From: Ignavibacteriales bacterium
GTDB lineage: Bacteria > Bacteroidota > Ignavibacteria > Ignavibacteriales > Ignavibacteriaceae
Length of the DNA stretch: 64,000 nt
Assembly: GCA_016709155.1 (NCBI GenBank)
Contig: JADJEI010000001.1
Coordinates: forward strand, 186,001-250,000
Direction: 5' to 3'
Numbering within the stretch: position 1 is the stretch's first letter; every line of letters begins with the position of its first letter. Shown here piece after piece: positions 19,066-30,517 of this stretch. Made by a program: the position numbers and the translations under genes. The notes beneath the pieces are model-generated. The model was not told the DNA's origin and ran no database searches. It worked only from the letters and a program-made list of their open reading frames with translations.

Positions 19066-21672
19066 ATGTCACAAATTCACAAGTTGTTTATCGTCTTACA
19101 AATATTTCTAATTACAGGACCACTGCTTGCCCAAGCCGAGTATTCCTGGCGTTATTATCGGCCAGGCAACACCGGTATACAAGGGGATCAGGCTACAGCC
19201 ATTTGGATTGATGAAAATGGTGACCCATATATAGCAGCTAGCACTGGTAATTGGGGCGAAGGCGGGTTTGCAAAATTTAGCCAATCAGAAAACAAATGGG
19301 TAAATTACTCAAACGTTGACTTACCAATACTAGGCTCATTTGATAATGGGGAGGTTCAAATTTTAGATATCATAGAGGATTATGATCAAAATCTTTGGAT
19401 GGGTAATTTTACCGGGGCACTAAAATTTAATCCCCAGATTGGTATATCATCAATTGAAAAATTTGATCCTAACAATTCAGAGTTGGACGGATTTACTTAT
19501 GACATTGATTTAGCACCTGACAGCACCATCTGGTTTACGAGTGGTGGTCTTGTTCGTTTTAATCCTAAAAATGAAGAGTGGACTTATTTTCCAGGTGGCA
19601 ATACTCGAATAGCCATACAACCTAAATCGGACGGCAGTTATTTAGTTTGGTCTGCCGATACATATTTTGGATTTGTGTTTACTTATAACAGTGCGACAAA
19701 CCAATTATCATATTATACACCTTCGGCAGTTGGAGACATTGCGGGGTTACCGGGAAAAGATTGTGTAGATGACACAGGAAATTTTTGGTCTTTACGAATG
19801 TCAGACAATGGTGATTGGGAGACACTCGAATATCAACGCCCCGATGGAGTTTGGGTTTTTCCTACCCCACCGTACATAAATGTAAGTTTTTATATTGATG
19901 CATTTAAAGCCTTTGGAAACGGCAAAGCTCTCTTAGTTACTACTTCTGGTGAGACTTGGATGTTTGACGGCTCAATCTGGAATAATTTTGGGACATGGCG
20001 ACCGGGCGATTTTACTCTCTCTGTTGATGTTGATCAACAGGAAAATGTCTGGGTTTGTGGAATTGAAGGAGCTGCAAAACGTGATGCTGTGACAGGTAAC
20101 TGGCAGCGTTATAGAATAACCAATACTTCTCAGCTTGATTATTTCGTACAGGATATTTCCTTAGATAGCGAAGGAAATGTTTGGATGACTGGAAACGCAG
20201 GAACTGGTATTGGCGGGTTTCAAAAATTTGATGGTACAAACTGGATAGGCTTCAACCAATACACTTATGGCTTGGGATATACTTTCCCTTATGATGCAGA
20301 CAATACCCAGGCAATTTATAGAAGGCCTGTAAACGGAGATGTTGTCTTCAATCCGACATTCCATGGAATCCATGCCTGGAATGGAGTTGATTTTTTTGCT
20401 TTGGAAGATTCATTTAATACCTCGAAAGGATTTGTTGAAGATTCATACGGAGTGTTGTGGAGCCTGGGCGAATATTTCAATGTAAGATATTACGATGAAA
20501 CTATCCCTGATTGGATTGTTGTTCCATTGACAGGATGGGGTAGCCAAATAAAAAAGGATCTGACAAATAATGGTTCAATATGGGCTTCAACTGACTTCGA
20601 GTTATTGCGTACCGATGGAAGCTCTTCGTTCTCTCGTACTCCGAGTGATTTCCCTGGTTCGGCCGCTTCATTCACTGGCTTAGCCGTTGATGATAGTGAT
20701 ATAGTTTGGATTGGAACGTGGACGCAATTTACAGTTAGTGGTAGTACGCTTATCCGCCTCAATGCGAACAACGGTTCTTACACGGTGTTTCAACATGATC
20801 TGGGCTGGCCGTTTCCCGGCGAACACGTACGTCCCTTGGCGGTCACATCAGATGGGCGACTTTGGATGCAGTACGACAGCGAGTATCCATCAAATGACAA
20901 CGGTTTATGCTGGTATGACGGTGTGAATGTTGGCTCGTTTCCTTCTCCACCGGGCGGAATACCACAGTGGGGCGGTTTACCAAACAGCAATATCAAAGAT
21001 CTTGAAGTCCGAGAAATACCTGGTGGTTATGAATTATGGATGAGTTGTCTGGGAAGAGGTGTGGCAGTGCTCACAGTTCAAAATTCAGTTCCAGTTGAAC
21101 TATATTCGTTTCGTGCGAGTATGATTGGAAATTCTGTAACATTGAGCTGGCAGACTGCTACTGAATTAAATAATAGTAGGTTTGAAATTGAAAGAAAACA
21201 AGTCAGCAGCCCACAGTCTTCAGTCGGCAATCAGGAATGGAATGTAATCGGTTTCGTCCCAGGATTTGGGACAACCACAGAATCAAAGAGTTATTCTTTC
21301 GCTGATGAAAATCTTTCAGCAGGAAAATATCAATACAGACTAAAGCAAATGGATTTTGACGGAACGTTTGATTACTCAAATGCTATTGAAGTTGAAATAA
21401 TTACACCAACTGAATTTTCACTTGAACAGAATTATCCCAACCCATTCAATCCTACAACCACGATTTCTTTCTCCCTCCCTAAAGCAGGGTTTACATCATT
21501 GAAAGTATATGATATACTTGGAAATGAAGTAGCAAATCTGGTTAATGAAGTAAAGGATGCCGGGATTTATGAAATGCAATTCGATGGAAGCAATCTTGCA
21601 AGCGGAATGTACGTTTATCAATTGCAGGCAGATAGCTATATCGAATCCAAAAAATTACTTTTACTAAAATAG
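19066..21672 (+). CDS. Surface beta-propeller protein with T9SS domain (copy 2)
   Basis: 868 residues, same architecture as the gene before it: signal peptide, regulator-propeller-like blades ('NLWMGNFTGALKFN', 'GNVWMTGNAGTGIGGFQ'), FN3/Ig-like segment (VPVELYSFRASM) and T9SS tail ending KKLLLLK. Only 26 bases separate the two genes, and the leaders match, so they arose by tandem duplication. The middle has diverged well, while the sorting domain is nearly identical in DNA, suggesting gene conversion of the tail. It is followed by a TTCG-loop hairpin. Confidence 0.88.
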   Translation: MSQIHKLFIVLQIFLITGPLLAQAEYSWRYYRPGNTGIQGDQATAIWIDENGDPYIAASTGNWGEGGFAKFSQSENKWVNYSNVDLPILGSFDNGEVQILDIIEDYDQNLWMGNFTGALKFNPQIGISSIEKFDPNNSELDGFTYDIDLAPDSTIWFTSGGLVRFNPKNEEWTYFPGGNTRIAIQPKSDGSYLVWSADTYFGFVFTYNSATNQLSYYTPSAVGDIAGLPGKDCVDDTGNFWSLRMSDNGDWETLEYQRPDGVWVFPTPPYINVSFYIDAFKAFGNGKALLVTTSGETWMFDGSIWNNFGTWRPGDFTLSVDVDQQENVWVCGIEGAAKRDAVTGNWQRYRITNTSQLDYFVQDISLDSEGNVWMTGNAGTGIGGFQKFDGTNWIGFNQYTYGLGYTFPYDADNTQAIYRRPVNGDVVFNPTFHGIHAWNGVDFFALEDSFNTSKGFVEDSYGVLWSLGEYFNVRYYDETIPDWIVVPLTGWGSQIKKDLTNNGSIWASTDFELLRTDGSSSFSRTPSDFPGSAASFTGLAVDDSDIVWIGTWTQFTVSGSTLIRLNANNGSYTVFQHDLGWPFPGEHVRPLAVTSDGRLWMQYDSEYPSNDNGLCWYDGVNVGSFPSPPGGIPQWGGLPNSNIKDLEVREIPGGYELWMSCLGRGVAVLTVQNSVPVELYSFRASMIGNSVTLSWQTATELNNSRFEIERKQVSSPQSSVGNQEWNVIGFVPGFGTTTESKSYSFADENLSAGKYQYRLKQMDFDGTFDYSNAIEVEIITPTEFSLEQNYPNPFNPTTTISFSLPKAGFTSLKVYDILGNEVANLVNEVKDAGIYEMQFDGSNLASGMYVYQLQADSYIESKKLLLLK

Positions 21673-21678
21673 ATTTTG

Positions 21679-21694
21679 GGGAGCTTCGGCTCCC
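21679..21694 (+). terminator. TTCG-tetraloop hairpin after propeller genes
   Basis: GGGAGC-TTCG-GCTCCC, seven bases after the stop of the second propeller gene. No T-tract follows, so it may protect the message end or terminate weakly. Confidence 0.5.
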
Positions 21695-21776
21695 TAAGGA
21701 TAAGACGACAAAAAGTTACAATTATTTTTTGATCGAGGGATTGAAACTAATTTATAATTAATTATTGAGGTCAACT

Positions 21777-24717
21777 ATGACACACTATTTCAGGTTCAAT
21801 TTCCTTTCAGTAAGAATTAACCATGGCGGTTTTCCATTTATTTTTTTTCTATTTCTTATAATTGGTGCCAATCGAAATTATGCACAATTGCTTGCCTCGG
21901 CTTTTGACAGCACCTGGTTCGGTTATAATACGCAGGTAAGTAATCAGCCATATTTTTTATCAAGTGCAAAACTTATAGATCTTGATAATGACGGAGATTC
22001 GGACGTCGTTGCTTCAAAATATTTTGGTGGGTTCATGGGTAGCGCAAAAGGATTTGTTGTTCTAAAGAATAATGGCGAGGGACTTTTCAATAGCACGCCT
22101 GCTCATTATAATTCTCCCGAAACCTCCCAGTTTGTTGAAACGGCTGATTTTAATAACGATAGTTTTTTAGATGTTGTCGTTTCTAACTCCGGAGAATTCT
22201 GGGATGGGAATTCTATTTCTGTTTTTATGAATGATGGAGATGGTACATTTGGAAGCCCGGCAACTTACACAGTAGGGATTGGAGCAGCAGGCATTGTCGC
22301 TGCAGATTTTAACGATGATGGAAATATTGACCTCGCAGTTGCCAACTACGGAACTTTCGGTTCGCAAAATACAATCAGAATTTTATTGAATACCGGCGGC
22401 GGAGCTTTTTCACCTGCAGTTAGTTACCCCGCAGGCGATTCTCCGTACAGAATTGAAGCGGCAAAGATTAATCTTGATGATTTCATTGACCTTGTAGTCG
22501 CGAACGAAAATGGATTTCTAAATGTATTACTGAATTCCGGCACAGGAAATTTTTCGAATAGAACAGAATATTCAGTCTCCCAAACGAGTAATGGTCTTTT
22601 TCCATCTGTTTGGCTGGCTGATATTGATAATGACAGCGATCAAGACATTCTCTACACAAACCTAAACTTGTTCGGGATTGAATTATTCAGAAATCTTGGT
22701 AATTCGTTTTCTACGCCGGAGACGATTCAATCAAATGATTTTTCTGGAGGAATAATGGATATTGAAACTGCAGACCTAAACGCCGATGGCTGGTTGGACA
22801 TTGTAGCGACCTCCACAACAGCAAGAACAACTGACGGCTACCAGGTTTTTTATAAATAACAGTTCGGGCGGATTCCTCGAACCATACCGAAACCCCGCAG
22901 GACAAAATACAGTTGATATCATGCTCGGTGATGTTGACAGCGATGGGTGGGTGGACATTCTGACCGCAGACTCCTACTCGATGCAAATAACAGTTCACAA
23001 GAATTACGGGCAAGCTACCTTCCCCATCCCTCATCTGTTCGATACAGGCAGTTCCATTGCCGGCAGTTTAGATGCTGCTGATATTGATGGTGACGGCGAT
23101 CTTGATGTCGTAACATCGGCTTCAGGTCGTGCGGCAATTGGAGTGACGGTCAAAGTTCAAATAAATCTTGGTAACGGTATTTTTTGGCGAAGGGGTTTCA
23201 TACTCAATTAGAGGTGGAGGTGTACAGGCAAAATTCAGGGAATCTTAATGGAGATTCCTTCCCTGATTTACTATTTGCAACTGCTATCAATTCCCCGCCC
23301 TACGATTTTCATTATGCTATCAACAACGGCGACGGCACTTTTGGCACTGTTCAAACAAAATCTATTGGTTCCTGCGGATGGTACGATATTGATGCTTTTG
23401 ATATTGACAATGACGGTGATGAAGATGTTTTGATTACTGAGTGGCTTGGGTGTCCAAACGTAACGAATTCTAGTATGAGATTATTCATTTGTCTTAACGA
23501 TGGGAATGCATCATTTGCTGATCCACTTATTGAAGTCATTGGTCGGGAGTTGCCCTATTGCTGCAGGCGATTTTAATTCTGACGGTAAAATAGATATAGC
23601 CACAGGCACAGCCGGCGCCCTGATAAATATTTCGATTGGAAATGGCAATGGTGATTTCAACGATCCAGTCAATTATTCCATCGGAAGTCAGGAGGGGCGA
23701 CAGATATTGTTGTGGCAGATTTCAATGGCGATGATATCCTCGATATTGCTTCGTCCAATTTCTGGGAATCTACAACCATGTCAGTCCTTATTGGAAATGG
23801 TGATGGTACTTTTCAACCGGCAAATATAATTCCTTCTGCATATTCACCGGATTTATTAAATGTGTCCGGGATTACTGTTGGAGATGTTGACAGCGATGGA
23901 GATGCTGATATTATGGTCGGGAATAACGCCTCAAATTGTATTTCACTTTTATGAAAATAATAATGGTGTATTTACATACAGAGTGAGGATCGGAGGATAT
24001 TCGGGCGTCTTCTCCCCCTTGTTCGCAGATTTTGATGGAGACGACAGAGGAGATTTAGTTGCTGTTGGGCAGTTACCGCCAAGTGGAATTCCTAGCACTT
24101 TAATGTTCATCAAAGGAGTAACCACCGGAGGTATTCCGGTTGAACTCACATCCTTCACCGCAACTGTAACGCGAAACTCCGTTTCGCTTAACTGGCAGAC
24201 TGCTACTGAATTAAATAATAGTAGGTTTGAAATTGAAAGAAAACAAGTCGGCAGCCCACAGTCTTCAGTCGGCAATCAGGAATGGAATGTAATTGCTTTT
24301 GTTCCAGGCTTCGGTACAACTACCGAACCAAAGAGTTATTCTTTCGCTGATGAAAATCTTTCAGCAGGAAAATATCAATACAGACTAAAACAAATTGACT
24401 TTGATGGCATCTTTGAATATTCAAAATCAATTGACGTTGAAATAACAACTCCGACAGAATTTTCTCTTGAGCAGAATTATCCCAACCCTTTCAACCCTAC
24501 AACATTAATCACCTTTGGATTGCAAGAAAAATCCATAGTTAACTTAAAAGTATTTAATTTAATAGGAGAAGAAGTTGCATTATTATTAAATGAAGAGAAA
24601 GCCGCAGGCGTGCACACTTTAACATTTAATTCAGAATCGTTACCAAGCGGAGTTTATTTCTATAAATTGCAAGCTGGTTCATTTACTCAGACAAAGAAAA
24701 TGATCCTTTTGAGATAA
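21777..24717 (+). pseudogene. VCBS/FG-GAP repeat protein with T9SS domain, six frame lesions
   Basis: Reconstructed length 978 residues. A long N-terminal leader with a hydrophobic segment ends near NRNYAQ. Many FG-GAP-type calcium-binding repeats follow (DFNDDGNIDLAVANYG, DVDSDGWVDIL, DFNSDGKIDIA), then an FN3/Ig-like segment and the T9SS domain (NYPNPFNPTTLITFGL). Inferred lesions: extra T 22846-22851, extra T 23180-23185, extra A 23230-23233, extra G 23541-23542, missing G 23694-23697, extra T 23947-23950. Start is ATG 21777 with GAGGT upstream. Likely a surface beta-propeller of integrin-alpha type. The lesion density means either poor base quality or real decay. Confidence 0.85.
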
Positions 24718-24800
24718 AATATTTAATTATTATACAAAGAAATATTTAAATGAAAAATAATAATTGTTCGAACTTATTCATAAAATAAACAGGAGTAGTG

Positions 24801-26654
24801 ATGACTTACCGTTTCACAATTAAAAATCTTGCGCTGCTATATTCAGCGTTTGCAATCTTTTTAAGTGCGCAGGCTTTCTCCTCGCCTCAGGGAAATGATC
24901 AGACACCGTTGCAGATCAGTTCCACCAAAACCGGTTCGCAAATAAAAACTGAGTTTGTTGTACCGGGCAGTTATGTAGTTGATCTTGTTGCAACTGCCTC
25001 CTTTGGGGTTGACATGAACGACGCCGGCGATGTGATCGGAACTTCTTACCCGGATCCTGGTTGCGGATCCACATGCCTCCCTCCCCTTGAAACAGTTGTT
25101 TGGAAGGACGGTATTCGAATTGTACTTCCAACTGTGCCCGGCTTGTCAGGCATCACCCTTACCGACATCAATAACCAGGGCTGGATTTGCGGTTTTGCGG
25201 GATTGCTTTCGACCACAACTCACGTTGTTGTATGGAAAACCCAACGGAAATACATACACCGCTATTGATCTCGGAAATCTACCCGGCAAAACTATTTCTA
25301 CAGCAATCGGTATAGATGACTTTGGCAGAGTAGTTGGTTGGTCAACTACACAAAATTTCCCGCCGACCGGAGCTCCTTTTATGTGGACCGAAGCCGGGGG
25401 GATGATAGACCTGACGACTCTGGGTTTTCCCAATGAAAGTCCGCTCGGCATTAGCCCTGGTGGAACAGTAGCTGTTTATGGTTATTGGTATCGCTTAGAC
25501 GATCCCGGAAGTATTACTGCTATCGCACCCCCACCTGCCGGATTTGCCATTGAGAACTCAACTGTTGCAATTAATGATGCCGGAGATCAAGCTCGTTTTC
25601 TTGTTACTATAAGCTCCGAAAACCTCGATTATCCTTTCCGTTACAATCATCAAGGAACATGGCAGCAGATTTCGTTTGTTCCAACCGGTCACTTGAGCTC
25701 TTATGGAGTTGGTTCTATCACTGATGCAGGTGATATAACTGCAACAGTTCAGGGAATAGGAATGATCGCTTATGGTCCCGATGAACTTGCTCAGCCTTTG
25801 GCTCCTCTCGTATCTTCTGCCTATGGTGGAAGTGTCCTCACTTCTTCTGGACAAATGAATGCAAATGGTGAGATTCTTGCAAGGATGATCATCGGTCAGA
25901 GCGGGCAGCGTCTTGTGCGTCTGATTCCCGGCGAACCATGTGTAACAAATTGCATTCAGGTATCCTCTATCTTTATGAAGGGAAGGGGTCCCCTTTTTGC
26001 AATCAGGGAAATGCAAAAGTCAGAGCCAAAGTAACTGTTACAGATGAAGCAGGAGTTAAACTATCAGGCGTTACAGTTACAGGTCACTTTTTTGATGATT
26101 ACTGGCTTGATGAAACTGTAGTAGGTACAACAAATGCGCAGGGTAATGTGACATTTACTCACATAGGTCCCCCTTGCATTGGAGCAATTGCTTTCCTTAT
26201 CACGGATGCGACAACAGCCCCAACCCGTACACTCGATCGAACAACCGGAATATTGACAAATAATATAATACCACTCCCACCCGGCAACAGTTCGGAAGTA
26301 GAAGAATCACTGGATTTTGATGACGATTCAGTAACCGAAAATATCCAGTCAAAGGTAGCATTGGACATTCCGACTGATTTCGGAGTTGCACAAAACTACC
26401 CCAACCCCTTTAACCCAAGCACAACAATCAGCTTTTCAATTCCTGAGAGGAGTTTTGTTACGCTTAAAATTTATGATCTGCTTGGAAGAGAAGTAGCACA
26501 ACTTGTAAATGAAGAACTCGAAACCGGCAGCTTCGAAAAAACATTTGAAGCAAGAGTCCCGAAGGAGCGGGACAAGTTCGTGCAAGGGGTGTACTATTAT
26601 CAACTACGCGCCGGCAGTTTTGTAGAAACGAAAAAGATGATCCTACTCCGGTAA
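24801..26654 (+). pseudogene. HAF-repeat-like secreted protein with T9SS domain, two frameshifts
   Basis: Reconstructed 617 residues. The signal peptide ends near AQAFS. Repeats typical of the HAF extracellular family follow ('GVDMNDAGDVIGTSY', 'GIDDFGRVVGWST', 'QMNANGEILARM'), then an Ig-like adhesion segment (KVTVTDEAGVKLSGVTVTG) and the T9SS domain (NYPNPFNPSTTISFSI). Frame changes: extra A in 25236-25239, missing A near 25984. ATG 24801 has AGGAG upstream. Probably surface-exposed; no enzymatic motif seen. Confidence 0.83.
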
Positions 26655-26668
26655 TTTGATTTTTTAGA

Positions 26669-26712
26669 TATGCCGGATTTCGTTTGTGGTTAGCGTTCCC
26701 AAATCCGGCATA
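26669..26712. repeat. Long inverted repeat / stem-loop
   Basis: Arms TATGCCGGATTT and AAATCCGGCATA pair perfectly over 12 bases around a 20-base loop, shortly after the HAF-type gene. It lacks a terminal T-tract. It may end transcription or be a dispersed palindrome. The rest of the 26655-26980 gap holds an AGGAGG site (26969-26974) for the next gene and nothing else I can name. Confidence 0.6.
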
Positions 26713-26980
26713 TATCTACTGCCAAAAAAATCTTGTATAGCTTAATTAAAAATATATTATTAACTAACTTAAGTTGATCGCTTTTTGGTTGGGAGTTAAA
26801 ACCCCACAAATTATTGGATGATTTAATTATCCACACCTAACGGGCACAGTAATTACCCAGATCTTTAGATCGGGGAATATGAAAAACCCAAAAAACTTAA
26901 CAGGCTTTAGCCCCAGATACTAAGGCGGTCAACTTGAGTAACTAAACTATTTTATTCGAGTTTATTCAAGGAGGTATAAA

Positions 26981-29831
26981 GTGAAAACTTTATTTTTACT
27001 CATTTGCATTTTTATTTCACTTGTTCTAAATATTTTTGGACAAGGAGATTATCCTCGCTCAGATACTAAGCTAACACCCCGTAATCTAACCCCGGGTAAA
27101 TTTGAGAACGATATGAGAATAAAAACTCCACGAAGCTAAAATTAGGTGATAGAGAAATACCAATAAACACAAACAGCGGGCAAATGCCAGGAGAACGCCA
27201 GCTTGAAATTATAAAAAATGTACTCACTGAAGATTTCCTTGTTAATGATGATTCAACTGGAGGAACAGATCAATATTCTCCTTCAATCTCAATGGATGGT
27301 AGTGGTAATTTTGTGATTGTGTGGGAAGACTATAGGAATGGTAATTTTGATATCTATTTTCAGCGCTACAACAGCAGCGGCACAGAACAAGGTGTAAACA
27401 GAAAAGCAAACGATGATGATGGTACGGCAGGGCAAGATTCTCCTTCAATCTCCATGGATGGCAGCGGAAATTTTGTGATTGTGTGGATAGACTTTAGGAA
27501 TTATTATGATTATGATTCTGATTTTTATTATCAGCGATACAATTCAAATGGAGAGGCGCAAGGCATAAATACAAAAGCAATTATTGATGATGCTGGAAGT
27601 GCTCGTCAATACGATCCCACAATCGCGATGGAAGGATCAGGTAATTTTGTGATTGCTTGGCAGGACTATAGGAATGGTAATTCTGATATTTATTATCAGC
27701 GTTACAACAGCAGCGGCACAGCACAAGGAGTAAACACAAAAGCAAACGATGATGTTGTTTCGGCATATCAATTTTCTCCTTCAATCTCAATGGATGGTAG
27801 TGATAATTTTGTGATTGCTTGGCAGGACTATAGGAATGGTAATTCTGATATTTATTATCAGCGTTACAACAGCAGCGGCACAGCACAAGGAGTAAACACA
27901 AAAGCAAACGATGATGTTGTTTCGGCATATCAATGGTCTCCTTCAATCTCAATGGATAGTAGTGGTAATTTTGTGATTGTGTGGGAAGACTATAGGAATG
28001 GTGATTATGATTCTGATATCTACTATCAGCGCTACAACAGCAGCGGCACAGCACAAGGAGTAAACACAAAAGCAAACGATGATGCTGGTTCGGCATATCA
28101 ATATTCTCCATCAATCTCAATGGATGGTAGTGGTAATTTTGTGATTGTGTGGATAGACGATAGGAATGTTAATTCTGATATCTATTATCAGCGTTACAAC
28201 AGCAGCGGCACAGCACAAGGAGTAAACACAAAAGCAAACGATGATGATGGTTCGGCAGATCAGTTGTATCCTTCAATCTCCATGGATGGCAGCGGTAATT
28301 TTGTGATTGTGTGGACAGACGAGAGGGATGGAATTTCTGATATCTATTTTCAGCGCTACAACAGCAGCGGCACTACACAAGTGTAAACACAAAAGCAAAC
28401 GATGATGTTGGTTCGGCATATCTATATTCTCCTTCAATCTCAATGGATGGTAGTGATAATTTTGTGATTGTGTGGATAGACGATAGGAATGTTAATTCTG
28501 ATATCTATTATCAGCGTTACAACAGCAGCGGCACAGCACAAGGAGTAAACACAAAAGCAAACGATGATGTTGGTTCGGCATATCAATATTCTCCTTCAAT
28601 CTCAATGGATGGTAGTGGTAATTTTGTGATTGTGTGGGAAGATTATAGGAATGTAAATTATGATATCTACTTTCAGCGCTACAACAGCAGCGGCACAGCA
28701 CAAGGAGTAAACACAAAAGCAAACGATGATGTTGGTTCGGCATATCAATTTTCTCCTTCAATCTCAATCGATAGTAGTGGTAATTTTGTGATTGTGTGGC
28801 TTGACGATAGGAATGTTAATTCTGATATCTATTATCAGCGTTACAACAGCAGCGGCACAGCACAAGGAGTAAACACAAAAGCAAACGATGATGTTGGTTC
28901 GGCAATACAATGGTATCCCACAATCGCTATGGATGGATCAGGAAATTTTGTAATTGTGTGGCTTGACGATAGGAATGTTAATTCTGATATCTATTATCAG
29001 CGTTACAACAGCAGCACAGCACAAGGAGTAAACACAAAAGCAAACGATGATGTTGGTTCGGCATTACAATGGTATCCCACAATCGCTATGGATGGATCAG
29101 GAAATTTTGTGATTACCTGGAGGGACCATAGGAATGGTAATTATGATTATGATATTTATTATCAGCGATACAATTCAAATGGAGTGGTGCAAGGTATAAA
29201 TACCAAAGCAAATGATGATGCTGGAAGTGCTGATCAATGGTATCCCACAATCGCTATGGATGGATCAGGAAATTTTGTGATTGCGTGGGAAGACCTTCGT
29301 TATGGGATAAATAATCAGGATATCATAGGACAGAGATATTATGCAAATGGCACTCCAAATGGAAGCAACTATCGCATTGTAGCTGATGGACCGAATTATG
29401 GAGAGACATCACCAGTAGCAGCAGCAAATAATAATCAGATAGTATTTTCATGGATGGATAATCGCCGCTCAAAGGGATGGAACATCTACGGTAAAGTAGT
29501 TGGTTGGGATTGGAATGGAGTTACATCAGTTTCAGATCAAGGAAATAACTTACCCAAAGAATACGTACTTGAACAAAATTACCCAAACCCATTTAATCCG
29601 GGTACTAAAATTAAATTCAGCATTCCAAATGTAGGGACTGGGCTTGCCATGTCCGTGTTAAAAGTTTACGATGTTCTCGGCAGAGAAGTCGCAACCCTGG
29701 TGAACGAAGAAAAACCAGCAGGAAGTTATGAAGTTGAGTTTGATGCAAGCAAACTAAGCAGTGGTGTTTACTATTATAAATTATCAGCCGGCAGTTTTGT
29801 TGAAACGCGTAAAATGATTTTAATGAAATAA
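26981..29831 (+). pseudogene. 54-residue tandem-repeat secreted protein with T9SS domain, two frameshifts
   Basis: Reconstructed 950 residues. It starts at GTG 26981 with AGGAGG six bases upstream. The signal peptide (KTLFLLICIFISLVLNIFGQ) is cut off from the body by a missing A near 27132. About thirteen near-identical repeats of some 54 residues (core 'GNFVIVWEDYRNGNSDIYY', then QRYNSSGTAQGVNTKAN) and one degenerate repeat lead to the T9SS domain (NYPNPFNPGTKIKF). A missing G at 28381 breaks repeat 7. Each repeat looks like one propeller blade. The near-identity of repeat DNA implies recent expansion or homogenisation and makes assembly collapse possible. Confidence 0.85.
27247..29379 (+). 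repeat. Tandem array of about 13 coding repeats of ~162 bp
   Basis: Directly repeated coding units, each containing GGTAATTTTGTGATTGTGTG and CAGCGTTACAACAGCAGCGG. Spacing is about 162 bases with small in-frame length changes: extra codons in units 2, 5 and 12, and one Gly codon lost near 29008. Identity between neighbouring units is very high at DNA level, which favours recombination in the cell and mis-assembly. Confidence 0.9.
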
Positions 29832-29870
29832 CGACAAATGTTGTAATTGTAAATAATAAACCTTACTTCT

Positions 29871-29907
29871 AAACCTCCGAGGTTTTCCTAAACCTCGGAG
29901 GTTTTTC
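29871..29907. terminator. Bidirectional-looking terminator
   Basis: AACCTCCGAGGTT and AACCTCGGAGGTT are exact reverse complements separated by about six bases and followed by TTTTTCTT. It stands 40 bases after the 54-residue-repeat gene and probably ends its message. Confidence 0.85.
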
Positions 29908-30010
29908 TTATTTGCAAGTTTTTTACACTTTAATCATTTACTCCCGTAACTATTCTCCCTAAAATTTACCCAAATCCTCGAAAATCGTTAAAATTCGCAC
30001 AGCAGATGAG

Positions 30011-30314
30011 ATCCGCGGTGCGCCGGGTACCATCAGCGGTACACCGGAAAGTATCCGCAATACCCCGGGAATCACCTGCGGTATCCCCGGTATTGCCGGG
30101 CGTACTCCTGTTAAAAAGCGAGGTATCCCGCACGCAATCCGGCGTACTCTGGCTAATATGCGGCGCATCCCGGCGTCACCGCTGTACCCCGGTGACATCC
30201 GCGGTACTCCTGGCGTCATCAGCGGTACCCCGGTAAAATCAGCAATACCCCCGATAACGTCCGGCGCATCCTACGACATCCGGCGTACCCCCGATGCAAT
30301 CCGCTGTAAACCGG
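30011..30314. repeat. Degenerate 21-nt tandem repeat array (GC-rich)
   Basis: About 15 diverged units, mostly 21 bases with a few of 18, rough consensus ATCCGCGGTACCCCGGGAAC. Base composition is strikingly GC-rich against AT-rich flanks. In one plus frame it reads as seven-residue units of the type IRGTPGV; other frames, including the minus strand, also stay open, as expected for 21-nt periodicity. It has no signal peptide, no ribosome site and no ATG at its start, so coding is doubtful. The surrounding bases of the 29908-30517 gap show nothing else except an AAAGGAGG ribosome site before the next gene. Confidence 0.8.
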
Positions 30315-30517
30315 ATTTCATTTATGCTAAGCTGGTCAGCGCCATTTTTAAAGAAGATCAAATATTAAGGGACAAATTTTTGACCGTACGTAAAAATCCG
30401 TTGATTTTATAATTGTTATTTTTTAGAATTGCCTAAGCAGTTTGAGGTCTGGTTATTTCCTTCCTCATTCTGTAAAAATAAATTGTTTTTTTAACAAATT
30501 TTTTAAAGGAGGCTGCA

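Noticed and set aside
27247..29379. CRISPR-like periodicity
   Set aside because: The ~162-bp units are coding and in frame, forming protein repeats.
30006..30236. Small genes within the GC-rich array
   Set aside because: Open frames on both strands are a by-product of 21-base periodicity; no ribosome site or signal.
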